Assembly (NCBI GenBank): GCA_038106185.1
Contig: JAYODE010000016.1
Location: 5,521-69,520 of the forward strand
Source of the DNA: UBA4582 sp038106185
Lineage (GTDB): Bacteria > Pseudomonadota > Gammaproteobacteria > Pseudomonadales > Azotimanducaceae
Length of the DNA stretch: 64,000 nt
Reading direction: 5' to 3'
Both the position numbers and the translations under genes were made by a program. The notes beneath the pieces were generated by a model. The model had not been told where the DNA came from. It did not search any database and saw only the letters and a program-made list of their open reading frames with translations. Within the stretch, counting starts at the first letter, position 1. Each line of letters begins with the position of its first letter. Positions 34,984 to 42,583 of this stretch are shown here, piece after piece.

Positions 34984-36675
34984 TTACCAGGCAGCAACGC
35001 CGCCATCGGGCACTCGAAGATCAACGCCACCCTCCAATACACCGGCCTCACGGTTATTGATAATCACTTCGGCAGAACCTTGGTTGTCCCGCTGCTTAAG
35101 CGTATGACCCAGAGCCTCCAATGCCTGTAAAGTATCTGGTGAAAATCCGTGATGTTCATAATTCAACACATCAGGCATCCACTGGTGATGGATCCGTCCG
35201 GCATCCACCGCCGCTTGCGCGTTCATGCCATGGTCAACCACATTGATGATCGTTTGCAGCACCGTGTTAATGATGGTCCGTCCTCCCGGTGTGCCGGTAA
35301 CCATGAACAGTTCACCGTCTTTTGCCAGAATCGTCGGAGTCATGCTGCTTAACATGCGCTTACCCGGTTGCGCCAGATTGGCCGGAGTACCGATCAGCCC
35401 CTGGTCGTTGGTCAAGCCAGGGCCCGCATTGAAGTCACCCATTTCATTGTTAAGCAGAAAGCCGGCACCAGGTACAACAATGCCCGAACCATAACCCCAC
35501 TCGAGCGTGTAGGTGAGAGACACCGCATTACGATCCTTGTCGACCACTGAGAAATGGGTCGTCTCTGGACTTTCTTTCAGCAGGTTTAAGGCTTCAGGCG
35601 TCGAGACCGAGGCCTTATTCAGATCAATGGTGTTACGGAGTTCAGTCGCATAGTCTTTTGACAACAATCGCTCCAAAGGAATGCTGCTGTTGTAATCCGG
35701 ATCACCCAGAAACCTTGCGCGATCGTTATAGGCTCGTCGCATGGCTTCGGTCATAACATGCAAACTCTTCGCCGAGCCGAATCCCATGGCGCTCAGATCA
35801 TAACCTTCGAGTATATTGAGCATTTCCACCAGCGTAGTACCACCGGAACTGGGCGGCGGCATGGAGATGACCTCATAACCTCGATACTGACCTGTGACCG
35901 GCTGTCTCACCTTGGCTGTATAGGCCGCCAGGTCTGCGAGAGTAATGAGCCCGCCGTTGGCTTGCATTTCTGCGACCAGCAGTTCTGCCGTTTTGCCCTG
36001 ATAAAACCCCGCCGGCCCTTGGTCGGCAATGCGTTGCAGACTCTCGGCCAAATCCGCCTGAACCCATAGATCGCCCGCCTCATAGGGTTTGCCCTGCTGG
36101 GTAAAATGCGCGATGGACGCCGGATACTTCTCCATTCGCGGCAGGTTGCGTTTGATAGAACTGGCGAGACCATGAGTCATGACTATGCCATTTTTTGCCA
36201 AGGCGATGGCCGGATTGACCAGCCTTTTCCAGGGTAGTCGACCTTCCGCTTGCCAGGCTAAGTGCAGCCCAGCTACTGTGCCCGGCACGCCCACTGACGC
36301 ATAACTCATGTGATGTTTTTGAAAGCTGTATTCGCCGTCCACCAGCCACATTTCAGGATAGGCCGCATCGGGCGCGACTTCTCGAAAGTCATACGCTACA
36401 GGCTCACCTTTTGCTGGCCGCGAAACCAGAAAACCGCCACCACCAATGTTACCAGCCGTCGGATGCGTGACGGCTAAGGCAAAAGCCGTCGCCACGGCTG
36501 CATCAACGGCACTGCCGCCCTCCTGAAGCACCTGTTTGCCGACTTCGGAGGCTGTCGAACTCGCCGACACCACCATACCCTGGCTGGCAACGAAGGGGGC
36601 ATTGGCAGCAAAGGTGCCATTCATTAGCAGGAGCGCGACGATCAGTAACGCCGATCTCAATGGATTTTGCTTCAC
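34984..36675 (-). CDS. ggt: Gamma-glutamyltransferase
   Basis: This 563-residue N-terminal nucleophile hydrolase starts with a signal peptide (VKQNPLRSALLIVALLL, TFAANA), so it is periplasmic. It cuts the gamma-glutamyl bond of glutathione and gamma-glutamyl amines. ESPETTHFSVVDKD carries the self-cleavage site, Thr 373, which becomes the nucleophile of the small subunit. PPPSSGGTTLVEM and the late GTPGGRTIINTV are the donor-site segments. The GTG at 36675 has AAGAGG 5 nt upstream; the longer frame to 36819 lacks support. It is downstream of RidA, cytochrome c and amine oxidase genes on the same strand. Confidence 0.94.
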   Translation of the reverse strand: MKQNPLRSALLIVALLLMNGTFAANAPFVASQGMVVSASSTASEVGKQVLQEGGSAVDAAVATAFALAVTHPTAGNIGGGGFLVSRPAKGEPVAYDFREVAPDAAYPEMWLVDGEYSFQKHHMSYASVGVPGTVAGLHLAWQAEGRLPWKRLVNPAIALAKNGIVMTHGLASSIKRNLPRMEKYPASIAHFTQQGKPYEAGDLWVQADLAESLQRIADQGPAGFYQGKTAELLVAEMQANGGLITLADLAAYTAKVRQPVTGQYRGYEVISMPPPSSGGTTLVEMLNILEGYDLSAMGFGSAKSLHVMTEAMRRAYNDRARFLGDPDYNSSIPLERLLSKDYATELRNTIDLNKASVSTPEALNLLKESPETTHFSVVDKDRNAVSLTYTLEWGYGSGIVVPGAGFLLNNEMGDFNAGPGLTNDQGLIGTPANLAQPGKRMLSSMTPTILAKDGELFMVTGTPGGRTIINTVLQTIINVVDHGMNAQAAVDAGRIHHQWMPDVLNYEHHGFSPDTLQALEALGHTLKQRDNQGSAEVIINNREAGVLEGGVDLRVPDGGVAAW

Positions 36676-36843
36676 AATTACCTCTTGGGTGCTTGGAGAA
36701 TTTAGGTTGAATTTTACCTTTGGTTTGTCGTCGCATCGAGAGCGCTTGCACGCACCCTCTTCTACGCTGATGGCCTTCGCTGGGTCGCTTCCAGACCCCA
36801 CTGAAAAGACTGACCTCAATAGTCGCAGGTCAATCGCCCCCCG

Positions 36844-36882
36844 CAGTTGAAGCCAGCAGTTGAAGCCAACAGTTGAAGTTAA
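36844..36882. repeat. Tandem array, 13-bp unit, 3 copies
   Basis: cagttgaagccag, cagttgaagccaa and cagttgaagttaa follow one another at 36844, 36857 and 36870. The array starts 11 bp beyond the RidA-family stop on that gene's strand. Confidence 0.93.
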
Positions 36883-36893
36883 CGCTTTAATCT

Positions 36894-37388
36894 TTACTGA
36901 GGCCGTACCGCGATGACTTCGACCTCGACAAACATCAAGGGGGCGACTAAACCGGCAACTTGCACTGCTGACCGAGCCGGTAAATTGGGCTGCTCTGGCG
37001 TACCAAAATAGCGCGTATAGGCCGCCATAAAACCCTTAAAGTCCATTTCATTATTCAGGGCAGGATCGCCAACCAGAAACACTGTCATCTTGATAACGTC
37101 ACCAAAACCCAGACCCTGGGCTTGTAAGCTGGACTTCATGCGCTCAAATACACTGATCGCCTGAGTCTCGGTATTGCCATAATATTCAGGCGTACCCCGT
37201 TGAGCATCAGGATTAGCCACCCCTGGCGTCGTACCGCTCTGAAAGCTCAGCGTACTGCCAGCAGTCACCTCTACCGCTGAGGCGATAGGAAATGTCGAGT
37301 TATTCGGCAATGGATATCGAATGACCTCAGCCCGGGCCACAGAGGTGACCATCAGGGTGAGCATCACCAGCAAAAATCTTATTTTCAT
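36894..37388 (-). CDS. Exported RidA-family (YjgF/Rid) protein
   Basis: The product has 164 residues. A signal peptide (MKIRFLLVMLTLMVTSVARA) precedes a Rid domain with LSFQSGTTPGV, the long helix AISVFERMKSSLQAQGLGFGDVIKMTVFL and LPARSAVQVAGL, which carries the Arg that binds the substrate carboxylate in imine deaminases. RidA proteins hydrolyse reactive imines and enamines; most are cytosolic, so a periplasmic one is unusual. GGAGG lies 7-8 nt before the ATG at 37388. It sits 62 bp downstream of the cytochrome c gene, in line with a Tat-exported amine oxidase whose product would be an imine. Confidence 0.88.
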   Translation of the reverse strand: MKIRFLLVMLTLMVTSVARAEVIRYPLPNNSTFPIASAVEVTAGSTLSFQSGTTPGVANPDAQRGTPEYYGNTETQAISVFERMKSSLQAQGLGFGDVIKMTVFLVGDPALNNEMDFKGFMAAYTRYFGTPEQPNLPARSAVQVAGLVAPLMFVEVEVIAVRPQ

Positions 37389-37450
37389 AGTGTTTCCTCC
37401 AAAATTCTCGTTTCGCCGAGCAGTTGCCGCCCATGGGCCCACATCGGCCA

Positions 37451-38095
37451 TTACTTTAACACGGAGAGCGGGCCAGGTGGTGACGACAGAGTCTCGATAT
37501 AACTGACGACATCCTTCACCGCTTGATCATCGGCCAGGAGCCCGATCATGGCCCGCATCTGTTGACCCAAGTGGTCCTCTGGCCGGGTTCCACGCAAACC
37601 GGTCTTGAACTTCTGCAACTGGGCAGTCAGGTACCAGCGACTCAGGCCTGCCAGTGCTGGACCACCGAAGGATTCGTCTCCCTGCCCTTGCTGACCGTGG
37701 CAGGCACTGCAGCCCTGATAAAGCAGCTTACCCTGCTGGCTATCGCCATCACCCGTCGGCATTGGCGCCGCCGGCAGGATGGGCCAGCTTTCAATCCAGT
37801 CCAGTACCACTTCAATATCGGTCGCTGACAGAACTTCTGCCATTGGCCGCATTTCCTTACCATCCAGATCATCCCTATGAAATCCTCGAAAGCCGGCCTG
37901 AAATCCCAGCAGCTGACGGCGAAGATACCAGCGGGGCTGGCCAGCAAGACGAGGCGCTCGAATGGCTTCATTACCGCTGCCATCGACACCATGACAGGTC
38001 ACGCAGAAACGCAGATGCTCCGGGGGTGTAATCTGAACATCGTCGGCTTGCGCGGGTATCGCGGACAAAGCACCGAGCAAGCACATTAGTGTCAA
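37451..38095 (-). CDS. Diheme cytochrome c (c4-like), start uncertain at assembly gap
   Basis: At least 214 residues in two similar class I cytochrome c domains: CVTCH at about residue 31 and CSACH at about 129. Each is followed by a candidate Met ligand (KEMRPM, QQMRAM) about 50 residues later. The signal peptide MCLLGALSAIPAQA-DD makes it periplasmic. The visible frame continues upstream as IFKRGYWPV up to the N gap, so the true start may lie in the gap, inside or beside the LSIFK-type 15-bp repeat. It probably accepts electrons from the amine oxidase upstream and passes them to the oxidase chain. Confidence 0.87.
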   Translation of the reverse strand: MTLMCLLGALSAIPAQADDVQITPPEHLRFCVTCHGVDGSGNEAIRAPRLAGQPRWYLRRQLLGFQAGFRGFHRDDLDGKEMRPMAEVLSATDIEVVLDWIESWPILPAAPMPTGDGDSQQGKLLYQGCSACHGQQGQGDESFGGPALAGLSRWYLTAQLQKFKTGLRGTRPEDHLGQQMRAMIGLLADDQAVKDVVSYIETLSSPPGPLSVLK

Positions 38096-38111
38096 GACCG
38101 GCCAGTACCCC

Positions 38112-38282
38112 CGCTTAAATATNNNNNNNNNNNNNNNNNNNNNNNNNNNNNNNNNNNNNNNNNNNNNNNNNNNNNNNNNNNNNNNNNNNNNNNNNNNNNN
38201 NNNNNNNNNNNNNNNNNNNNNNGCTTAAATATCGAGAGCTTAAATATCGAGAGCTTAAATATGGAAAGCTTCTGTGATGAAA
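38112..38282. repeat. Tandem array, 15-bp unit, at least 4 copies plus gap
   Basis: gcttaaatatcgaga occurs at 38223 and 38238, gcttaaatatggaaa at 38253, gcttctgtgatgaaa at 38268, and a partial copy gcttaaatat at 38113-38122 before the N run. On the minus strand it reads L-S-I-F-K and may run in frame into the cytochrome leader. Confidence 0.93.
38123..38222. other. Assembly gap (100 N) inside a tandem array
   Basis: The run is exactly 100 N. The same cttaaatat element stands on both edges, so unresolved copies of the 15-bp array are the likely cause of the break. Confidence 0.99.
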
Positions 38283-38294
38283 GTTCACATGATC

Positions 38295-38339
38295 GCTGAT
38301 CGACTGATTGCTGATCGAATAATTGAGAGTCGAATAATT
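38295..38339. repeat. Tandem array, 15-bp unit, 3 copies
   Basis: gctgatcgactgatt, gctgatcgaataatt and gagagtcgaataatt lie at 38295, 38310 and 38325. This is a second array with an unrelated unit in the same spacer, 12 bp beyond the amine oxidase stop. Confidence 0.92.
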
Positions 38340-38351
38340 TGGCATTTCCCA

Positions 38352-39920
38352 TCAGCCGAGCTCCTGCGCTCGCTCACGGCGATCAATTTCATTAATCGCA
38401 TAATGGGCCGAACTGATAGCGCCTTCTTGCCAGGCCGGATGGTAACTGATCTGGTCGCCCATCAGATAATGCCTACCTACGGGTCGTTGCAACACGTCGA
38501 AAAATTCGGCCCGCACCTCAGGTGTCCAGCGTGAGTCACAGCCCAACATATGATTCATGCGATGCCAGGGCACACTGACACCGGCCGTCAAATACTGGCG
38601 ATAATTGGGATGGATTTGCTCGCCCTGCTGCAGCGCTCTTTCCAGGCGTTCGGCGGGCTTGAGCTCCGCCCAGCGCTGGTTGACCTTATCGTCAAAGGAA
38701 TAGGCGCCAAGAATAATACCCTTGCGTTCATGAATACCCTGGGAGGGATACCAGATCTGCTTGATATCCTGGTTCGTCCAGCTGATACCCCCATAAATAT
38801 CTTCCTTCTCCCAGAATCGCTCATTTGCCTGAAAGCCAATCTTTAACAACTTGCCGCGCGCCAGGGCGACCAGACCTCGCTGATAATTTGCGGGAAAATT
38901 ATGCTTGAGGCCGGCTACCAAATGTGTCGGTATGCTGTTCAGGCAATAGTCAGCGGTAATCTGTTTGATTCTGCCTTCGTGTTCATATTCAACGCTGACG
39001 CCGTTTTCCTGATTCATGATCGCTCGAACCTGCGCATGGGTCGTCACCAGATGGCCCACCTTACGCATGAACCCCTGAATAATCTGGTCGTTACCACCTA
39101 CAGCCTGCATCAGTGGACCGGACTGATCAACGCCCTCACCCCAGTGCATGTTGTATCGCCAAAAGTCGGCTTTTAAAAGCGCTTCAATATTCATCACAGG
39201 CTTGAGCTGGCCGGGCGTCAGCATACCGCCAGAGGCAAGGCCAGCCCTGTCTGTACCTCGGTACAAATTATTCGGATCTAAATCACCATACTGGCGCAGA
39301 AAGACCATGACGCGCTCGGCGTCCTCAGGCGTAAAGCGCTCGGCGAGTGCCGCCGGCGTGACCGACTTGGCAGTCAGCTCGGCCAGAAAGCCTCGCGCAT
39401 CAGCCCGGTATTCCTTGATACGCATGGGTTTACCACCATTAAACTGCGTGTCGTGCATCCAGGCATTACGGTTATCGTTCATGTAAAACTCGAGCTCAAC
39501 ACCCAGTGCCTTGCAGTAGGCCAGCAGCTTATGATGGTTATGAGGTATGCGAGCAGGTCCAGCATTCATATACAGGTGGGGCTCATCGTCGAACTCGCAA
39601 CGTTGCGGATTGCCCACCTCATCGATCAGATCACCACTGCGCAAAGTCAGGTTGCGCCCACCAACTCGATGCGACGCTTCCAGAATAACGACCTCATAAC
39701 CGGCGCGCTGGAGCTCATAGGCACTGGTCAAACCAGCAACGCCCGCGCCCAGGATTACCACTCGACGCTGCCGACCAACCAGATGCAACAGCTGCGGGGT
39801 AACGCTGTGTTCAATATCCGGCGTCAAGCCTAACGCTGTCGACATGGAAAAGACCGCGGCAGAGCCTCCCGCCGCGCCCACCAGCGCGAGAAATTGTCGA
39901 CGAGATAGGGTACTCGGCAT
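38352..39920 (-). CDS. Tat-exported flavin amine oxidase
   Basis: The product has 522 residues. The Tat motif S-R-R-Q-F-L (residues 6-11) with a hydrophobic stretch predicts folded export to the periplasm. VVILGAGVAGLTSAYEL (about 55-71) is the FAD Rossmann motif, EASHRVGGRN follows, and the C-terminal GDQISYHPAWQEGAI is the second FAD segment of the monoamine/L-amino-acid oxidase family. It should oxidise an amine to an imine. The ATG at 39920 has GGGAG 8 nt upstream, overlapping the end of the transporter gene. Substrate is unknown. Neighbouring RidA and cytochrome c suggest use as a dehydrogenase rather than an O2-consuming oxidase, as described for NicA2. Confidence 0.9.
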   Translation of the reverse strand: MPSTLSRRQFLALVGAAGGSAAVFSMSTALGLTPDIEHSVTPQLLHLVGRQRRVVILGAGVAGLTSAYELQRAGYEVVILEASHRVGGRNLTLRSGDLIDEVGNPQRCEFDDEPHLYMNAGPARIPHNHHKLLAYCKALGVELEFYMNDNRNAWMHDTQFNGGKPMRIKEYRADARGFLAELTAKSVTPAALAERFTPEDAERVMVFLRQYGDLDPNNLYRGTDRAGLASGGMLTPGQLKPVMNIEALLKADFWRYNMHWGEGVDQSGPLMQAVGGNDQIIQGFMRKVGHLVTTHAQVRAIMNQENGVSVEYEHEGRIKQITADYCLNSIPTHLVAGLKHNFPANYQRGLVALARGKLLKIGFQANERFWEKEDIYGGISWTNQDIKQIWYPSQGIHERKGIILGAYSFDDKVNQRWAELKPAERLERALQQGEQIHPNYRQYLTAGVSVPWHRMNHMLGCDSRWTPEVRAEFFDVLQRPVGRHYLMGDQISYHPAWQEGAISSAHYAINEIDRRERAQELG

Positions 39921-39922
39921 GC

Positions 39923-41311
39923 TCACGTCTCCCTCGTTTCTCCACCAGTTGTGACTGCCACCTGGTCGCTCTCTCGCATGTTGAGGACACGACTGGTAAT
40001 GAGCCCGGCGGTCATGGAACCGCTGACATTCAAGGCAGTACGTCCCATGTCTATCAAGGGTTCAATGGAGATCAGCAGGGCGGCCAGTGCCACTGGAAAG
40101 CCCATCGCCGGCAGGACAATCAGGGCTGCAAAAGTTGCACCGCCACCGACACCCGCGACACCGAATGAGCTGATGGCAACGACACCCAGAAGCGTGAGAA
40201 TGAAAATGGGATCAAGTGGGTCGACACCCATAGTCGGCGCTATCATGACGGCCAACATGGCAGGATAAATCCCTGCACAACCGTTCTGGCCGATGGATGC
40301 GCCGAAGGAAGCGGAGAGATTCGCGATAGGACTGGCAATGTTCAGATCTTTGATCTGAGTCTCGACATTCAATGGAATTGTCGCCGCCGAACTGCGCGAG
40401 GTGAAGGCAAAAGTCAGTACCGGCCAGACCTTTTTAAAATAATCTACGGGATGGCCACCAGTGAGCGCGATTAATGCGCCATGGACAACAAACATGATGG
40501 CGATAGCCAGGTATGACGCAACAATGAACCCCAGCAAACTCAGAATATCTGCACCGTTTGAGGTCGCTGTGACCTTTAGCATCAGAGCCATGACCCCATA
40601 AGGTGTCAGGCTGATCACTATTCTGACGAGACGCAGCACAAGGGCCTGCAGGGTCTCAACCCCTGATCGAAAGGCTGCACCCTGCGCCGGGCTGTCACTG
40701 GTGAGATGCAGTCCCGCGAGTCCCACCAGCATACCGAAAATCACGACCGCAATAATCGAGGTTGGTCGAGCGCCGGCGAGGTCACTAAAGATATTCTGCG
40801 GAATAAAACTGAGAAGGATTTCCCCGAGCGCCAAATCTGCCACGCTGGACTGTCGCGCCACCAGCACCTCCGCCCTCGCCAACTCACGGGCGCCTTCGGT
40901 CAAACCTTCAGCGGTCAGTCCAAAGAGATTCGTCACGGCAATACCGACAAGTGCAGCAATGACAGTCGTGCCTAATAGCAGGCCAATCACCAGACTGCCG
41001 ATTTTGCCCAAGGCTACCACCGCTTCCATGCGGACTACCGCAGCCACCATAGTCACCAGAATCAGTGGCATAATGATCATTTTCAGCAGACTTACATAAC
41101 CACTGCCAATAACATTACTCCACGCCAGCGTCGACTCGATCAGCGTCGGAGAGTCGACATAAATTGCCTGCAGCGCAACGCCCAGCAAAGCCCCAATAAC
41201 CAGGCCCAGCAGGACTCGATGGGAAAGAGAAACGCCGATTTTTTGCAGTCTTATCAGCAAGAACAAGAGTGCTGTGATAACGATTAAATTAATGCCCAAT
41301 GCCAGCGTCAT
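39923..41311 (-). CDS. tcyP: L-cystine/dicarboxylate:cation symporter, TcyP-type
   Basis: This 462-residue inner-membrane symporter of the DAACS (glutamate-transporter fold) family has about 8 membrane helices and two re-entrant loops. FAFTSRSSAATIPLNVETQ is the serine-rich hairpin 1 region. SIGQNGCAGIYPAMLAVMIA, FGVAGVGGGATFAAL and LIDMGRTALNVSGSMTAGL closely resemble TcyP/YdjN cystine carriers, and that is the basis for the substrate call. The stop lies 3 nt before the amine oxidase ATG, so the two genes are coupled. Import of cystine would fit the nearby glutathione-cleaving gamma-glutamyltransferase. Confidence 0.88.
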   Translation of the reverse strand: MTLALGINLIVITALLFLLIRLQKIGVSLSHRVLLGLVIGALLGVALQAIYVDSPTLIESTLAWSNVIGSGYVSLLKMIIMPLILVTMVAAVVRMEAVVALGKIGSLVIGLLLGTTVIAALVGIAVTNLFGLTAEGLTEGARELARAEVLVARQSSVADLALGEILLSFIPQNIFSDLAGARPTSIIAVVIFGMLVGLAGLHLTSDSPAQGAAFRSGVETLQALVLRLVRIVISLTPYGVMALMLKVTATSNGADILSLLGFIVASYLAIAIMFVVHGALIALTGGHPVDYFKKVWPVLTFAFTSRSSAATIPLNVETQIKDLNIASPIANLSASFGASIGQNGCAGIYPAMLAVMIAPTMGVDPLDPIFILTLLGVVAISSFGVAGVGGGATFAALIVLPAMGFPVALAALLISIEPLIDMGRTALNVSGSMTAGLITSRVLNMRESDQVAVTTGGETRET

Positions 41312-41338
41312 GAAATTACCTTTTTTACTTCGTTACAG

Positions 41339-41489
41339 GCGCTCTATTAGCCGCGGGCGNNNNNNNNNNNNNNNNNNNNNNNNNNNNNNNNNNNNNNNNN
41401 NNNNNNNNNNNNNNNNNNNNNNNNNNNNNNNNNNNNNNNNNNNNNNNNNNNNNNNNNNNTATCGGCCACGGGCGTTCTATTGGCCACGG
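41339..41489. repeat. Tandem array, 18-bp unit, with gap, copying the 3' end of a gene
   Basis: gcgctctattagccgcgg (41339-41356), a partial copy (41460-41471) and gcgttctattggccacgg (41472-41489) share an 18-bp unit. The last copy covers the codons Asn-Ala-Arg-Gly-Gln plus the TAG stop of the NHL gene, so the other copies are tandem copies of that gene's end. Confidence 0.88.
41360..41459. other. Assembly gap (100 N) inside a tandem array
   Basis: The run is exactly 100 N, bordered on both sides by copies of the 18-bp unit. Confidence 0.99.
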
Positions 41490-42583
41490 GCGTTTGCCGG
41501 CACCAGTTTGAGGGGCGTCGATTTAATATACTTCTTGATTGCTCGGGGTCCCACCTCAGCACCATACACATTACCTCTCGCATCCACCGCGACACCTTCA
41601 GCGCCGCTGGTGCCCGTTCCATCCTGGTCCGTCTCGGGGTCCGGAATAAATGCTGAGACGACGCCTGTGAGCGCGTTACCAATACGAATTCCTCGCTTCA
41701 TACCCGGATTGCGCGTCGAGTTCGACTCTGAATCTGCGCTGTAAAGCTGGTCTTCTGCATCTATGAACAGACCGCTGGGACGACCAAACTGGGTCCAGGT
41801 GGCCAGATGCTGACCGGCTTGATCGAAAATCTGGATTCGGCTATTACCACGATCACCGACGAACAAACGTCCCGTCGAATCCATAGCCAAGGCATGTGGA
41901 TCGTTGAACTGGCCCGGGCCTGAACCGGCGGATCCCCAGGCGGTAATAAATTGGCCGGTCGCGGAGAACTTCAACACGCGATTGTTGACGGCTTCGCCAG
42001 CAGCCGAACCGTGGCCATCGACGACAAAAATGTCGCCATTAGGCGCGACTAACATATCCGACGGTTTTCGAAATGTTTCGTTTGAAGATCCAGCCTCGCC
42101 GAGTTTGCCAAGGGTCAGCAGCAACTTGCCGGTGGGACTGAACTTGTAGATCACGTGGCCGATACCCGCTGGCACCGCGGCATAACCCACGGCATCTGCC
42201 ACCCAAATATTGTCATCCGCATCCACATACATACCATGGGGCCAGGCAAACAGACCGGCGCCGAAGCTGGTGACCAGATTGCCATCAGCGTCAAACAACA
42301 TCACCGGGTCCAGGTCGCTGTTGACACAGGAGTTGGCGCCGCAGCGCTCGGCAATCCAGATATGCTGGCCATCTCGCGCCGGATAGATAGCACTGCTGGC
42401 GCCCCACTGACGGCCGGCAGGTAACTTTGCCCAATTTTCAATTGTGGTATAGGGCGTTAGCAGTGCTTGCTCTGCATAACTGGCTGGCGCCAGTAGCAAA
42501 GGTCCCAGCAAAGCCAGGCCGCGCAGGCCAGCAACGACGCTTACAAAGACAGATTTAAACCCTATATCTCTGACCATTAGCAC
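41477..42583 (-). CDS. Exported NHL-repeat beta-propeller protein
   Basis: The product has 368 residues. A signal peptide (LALLGPLLLAPASYA-EQ) precedes a six-bladed NHL-type propeller. Repeated blades show G-x-F-x-x-P-H-x-(L/M)-x-V/M-D, for example FAWPHGMYVDADDNIWVAD, FNDPHALAMDSTGRLFVGD and TSGAEGVAVDARGNVYGAE. The nearest known enzymes are peptidyl-alpha-hydroxyglycine lyases and SMP-30-like lactonases, but catalysis cannot be asserted. The GTG at 42583 directly follows the TAA of the upstream amidohydrolase gene and has AGGAG 5 nt before it; an ATG lies two codons later. The two genes form an operon. Confidence 0.85.
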   Translation of the reverse strand: MLMVRDIGFKSVFVSVVAGLRGLALLGPLLLAPASYAEQALLTPYTTIENWAKLPAGRQWGASSAIYPARDGQHIWIAERCGANSCVNSDLDPVMLFDADGNLVTSFGAGLFAWPHGMYVDADDNIWVADAVGYAAVPAGIGHVIYKFSPTGKLLLTLGKLGEAGSSNETFRKPSDMLVAPNGDIFVVDGHGSAAGEAVNNRVLKFSATGQFITAWGSAGSGPGQFNDPHALAMDSTGRLFVGDRGNSRIQIFDQAGQHLATWTQFGRPSGLFIDAEDQLYSADSESNSTRNPGMKRGIRIGNALTGVVSAFIPDPETDQDGTGTSGAEGVAVDARGNVYGAEVGPRAIKKYIKSTPLKLVPANARGQ

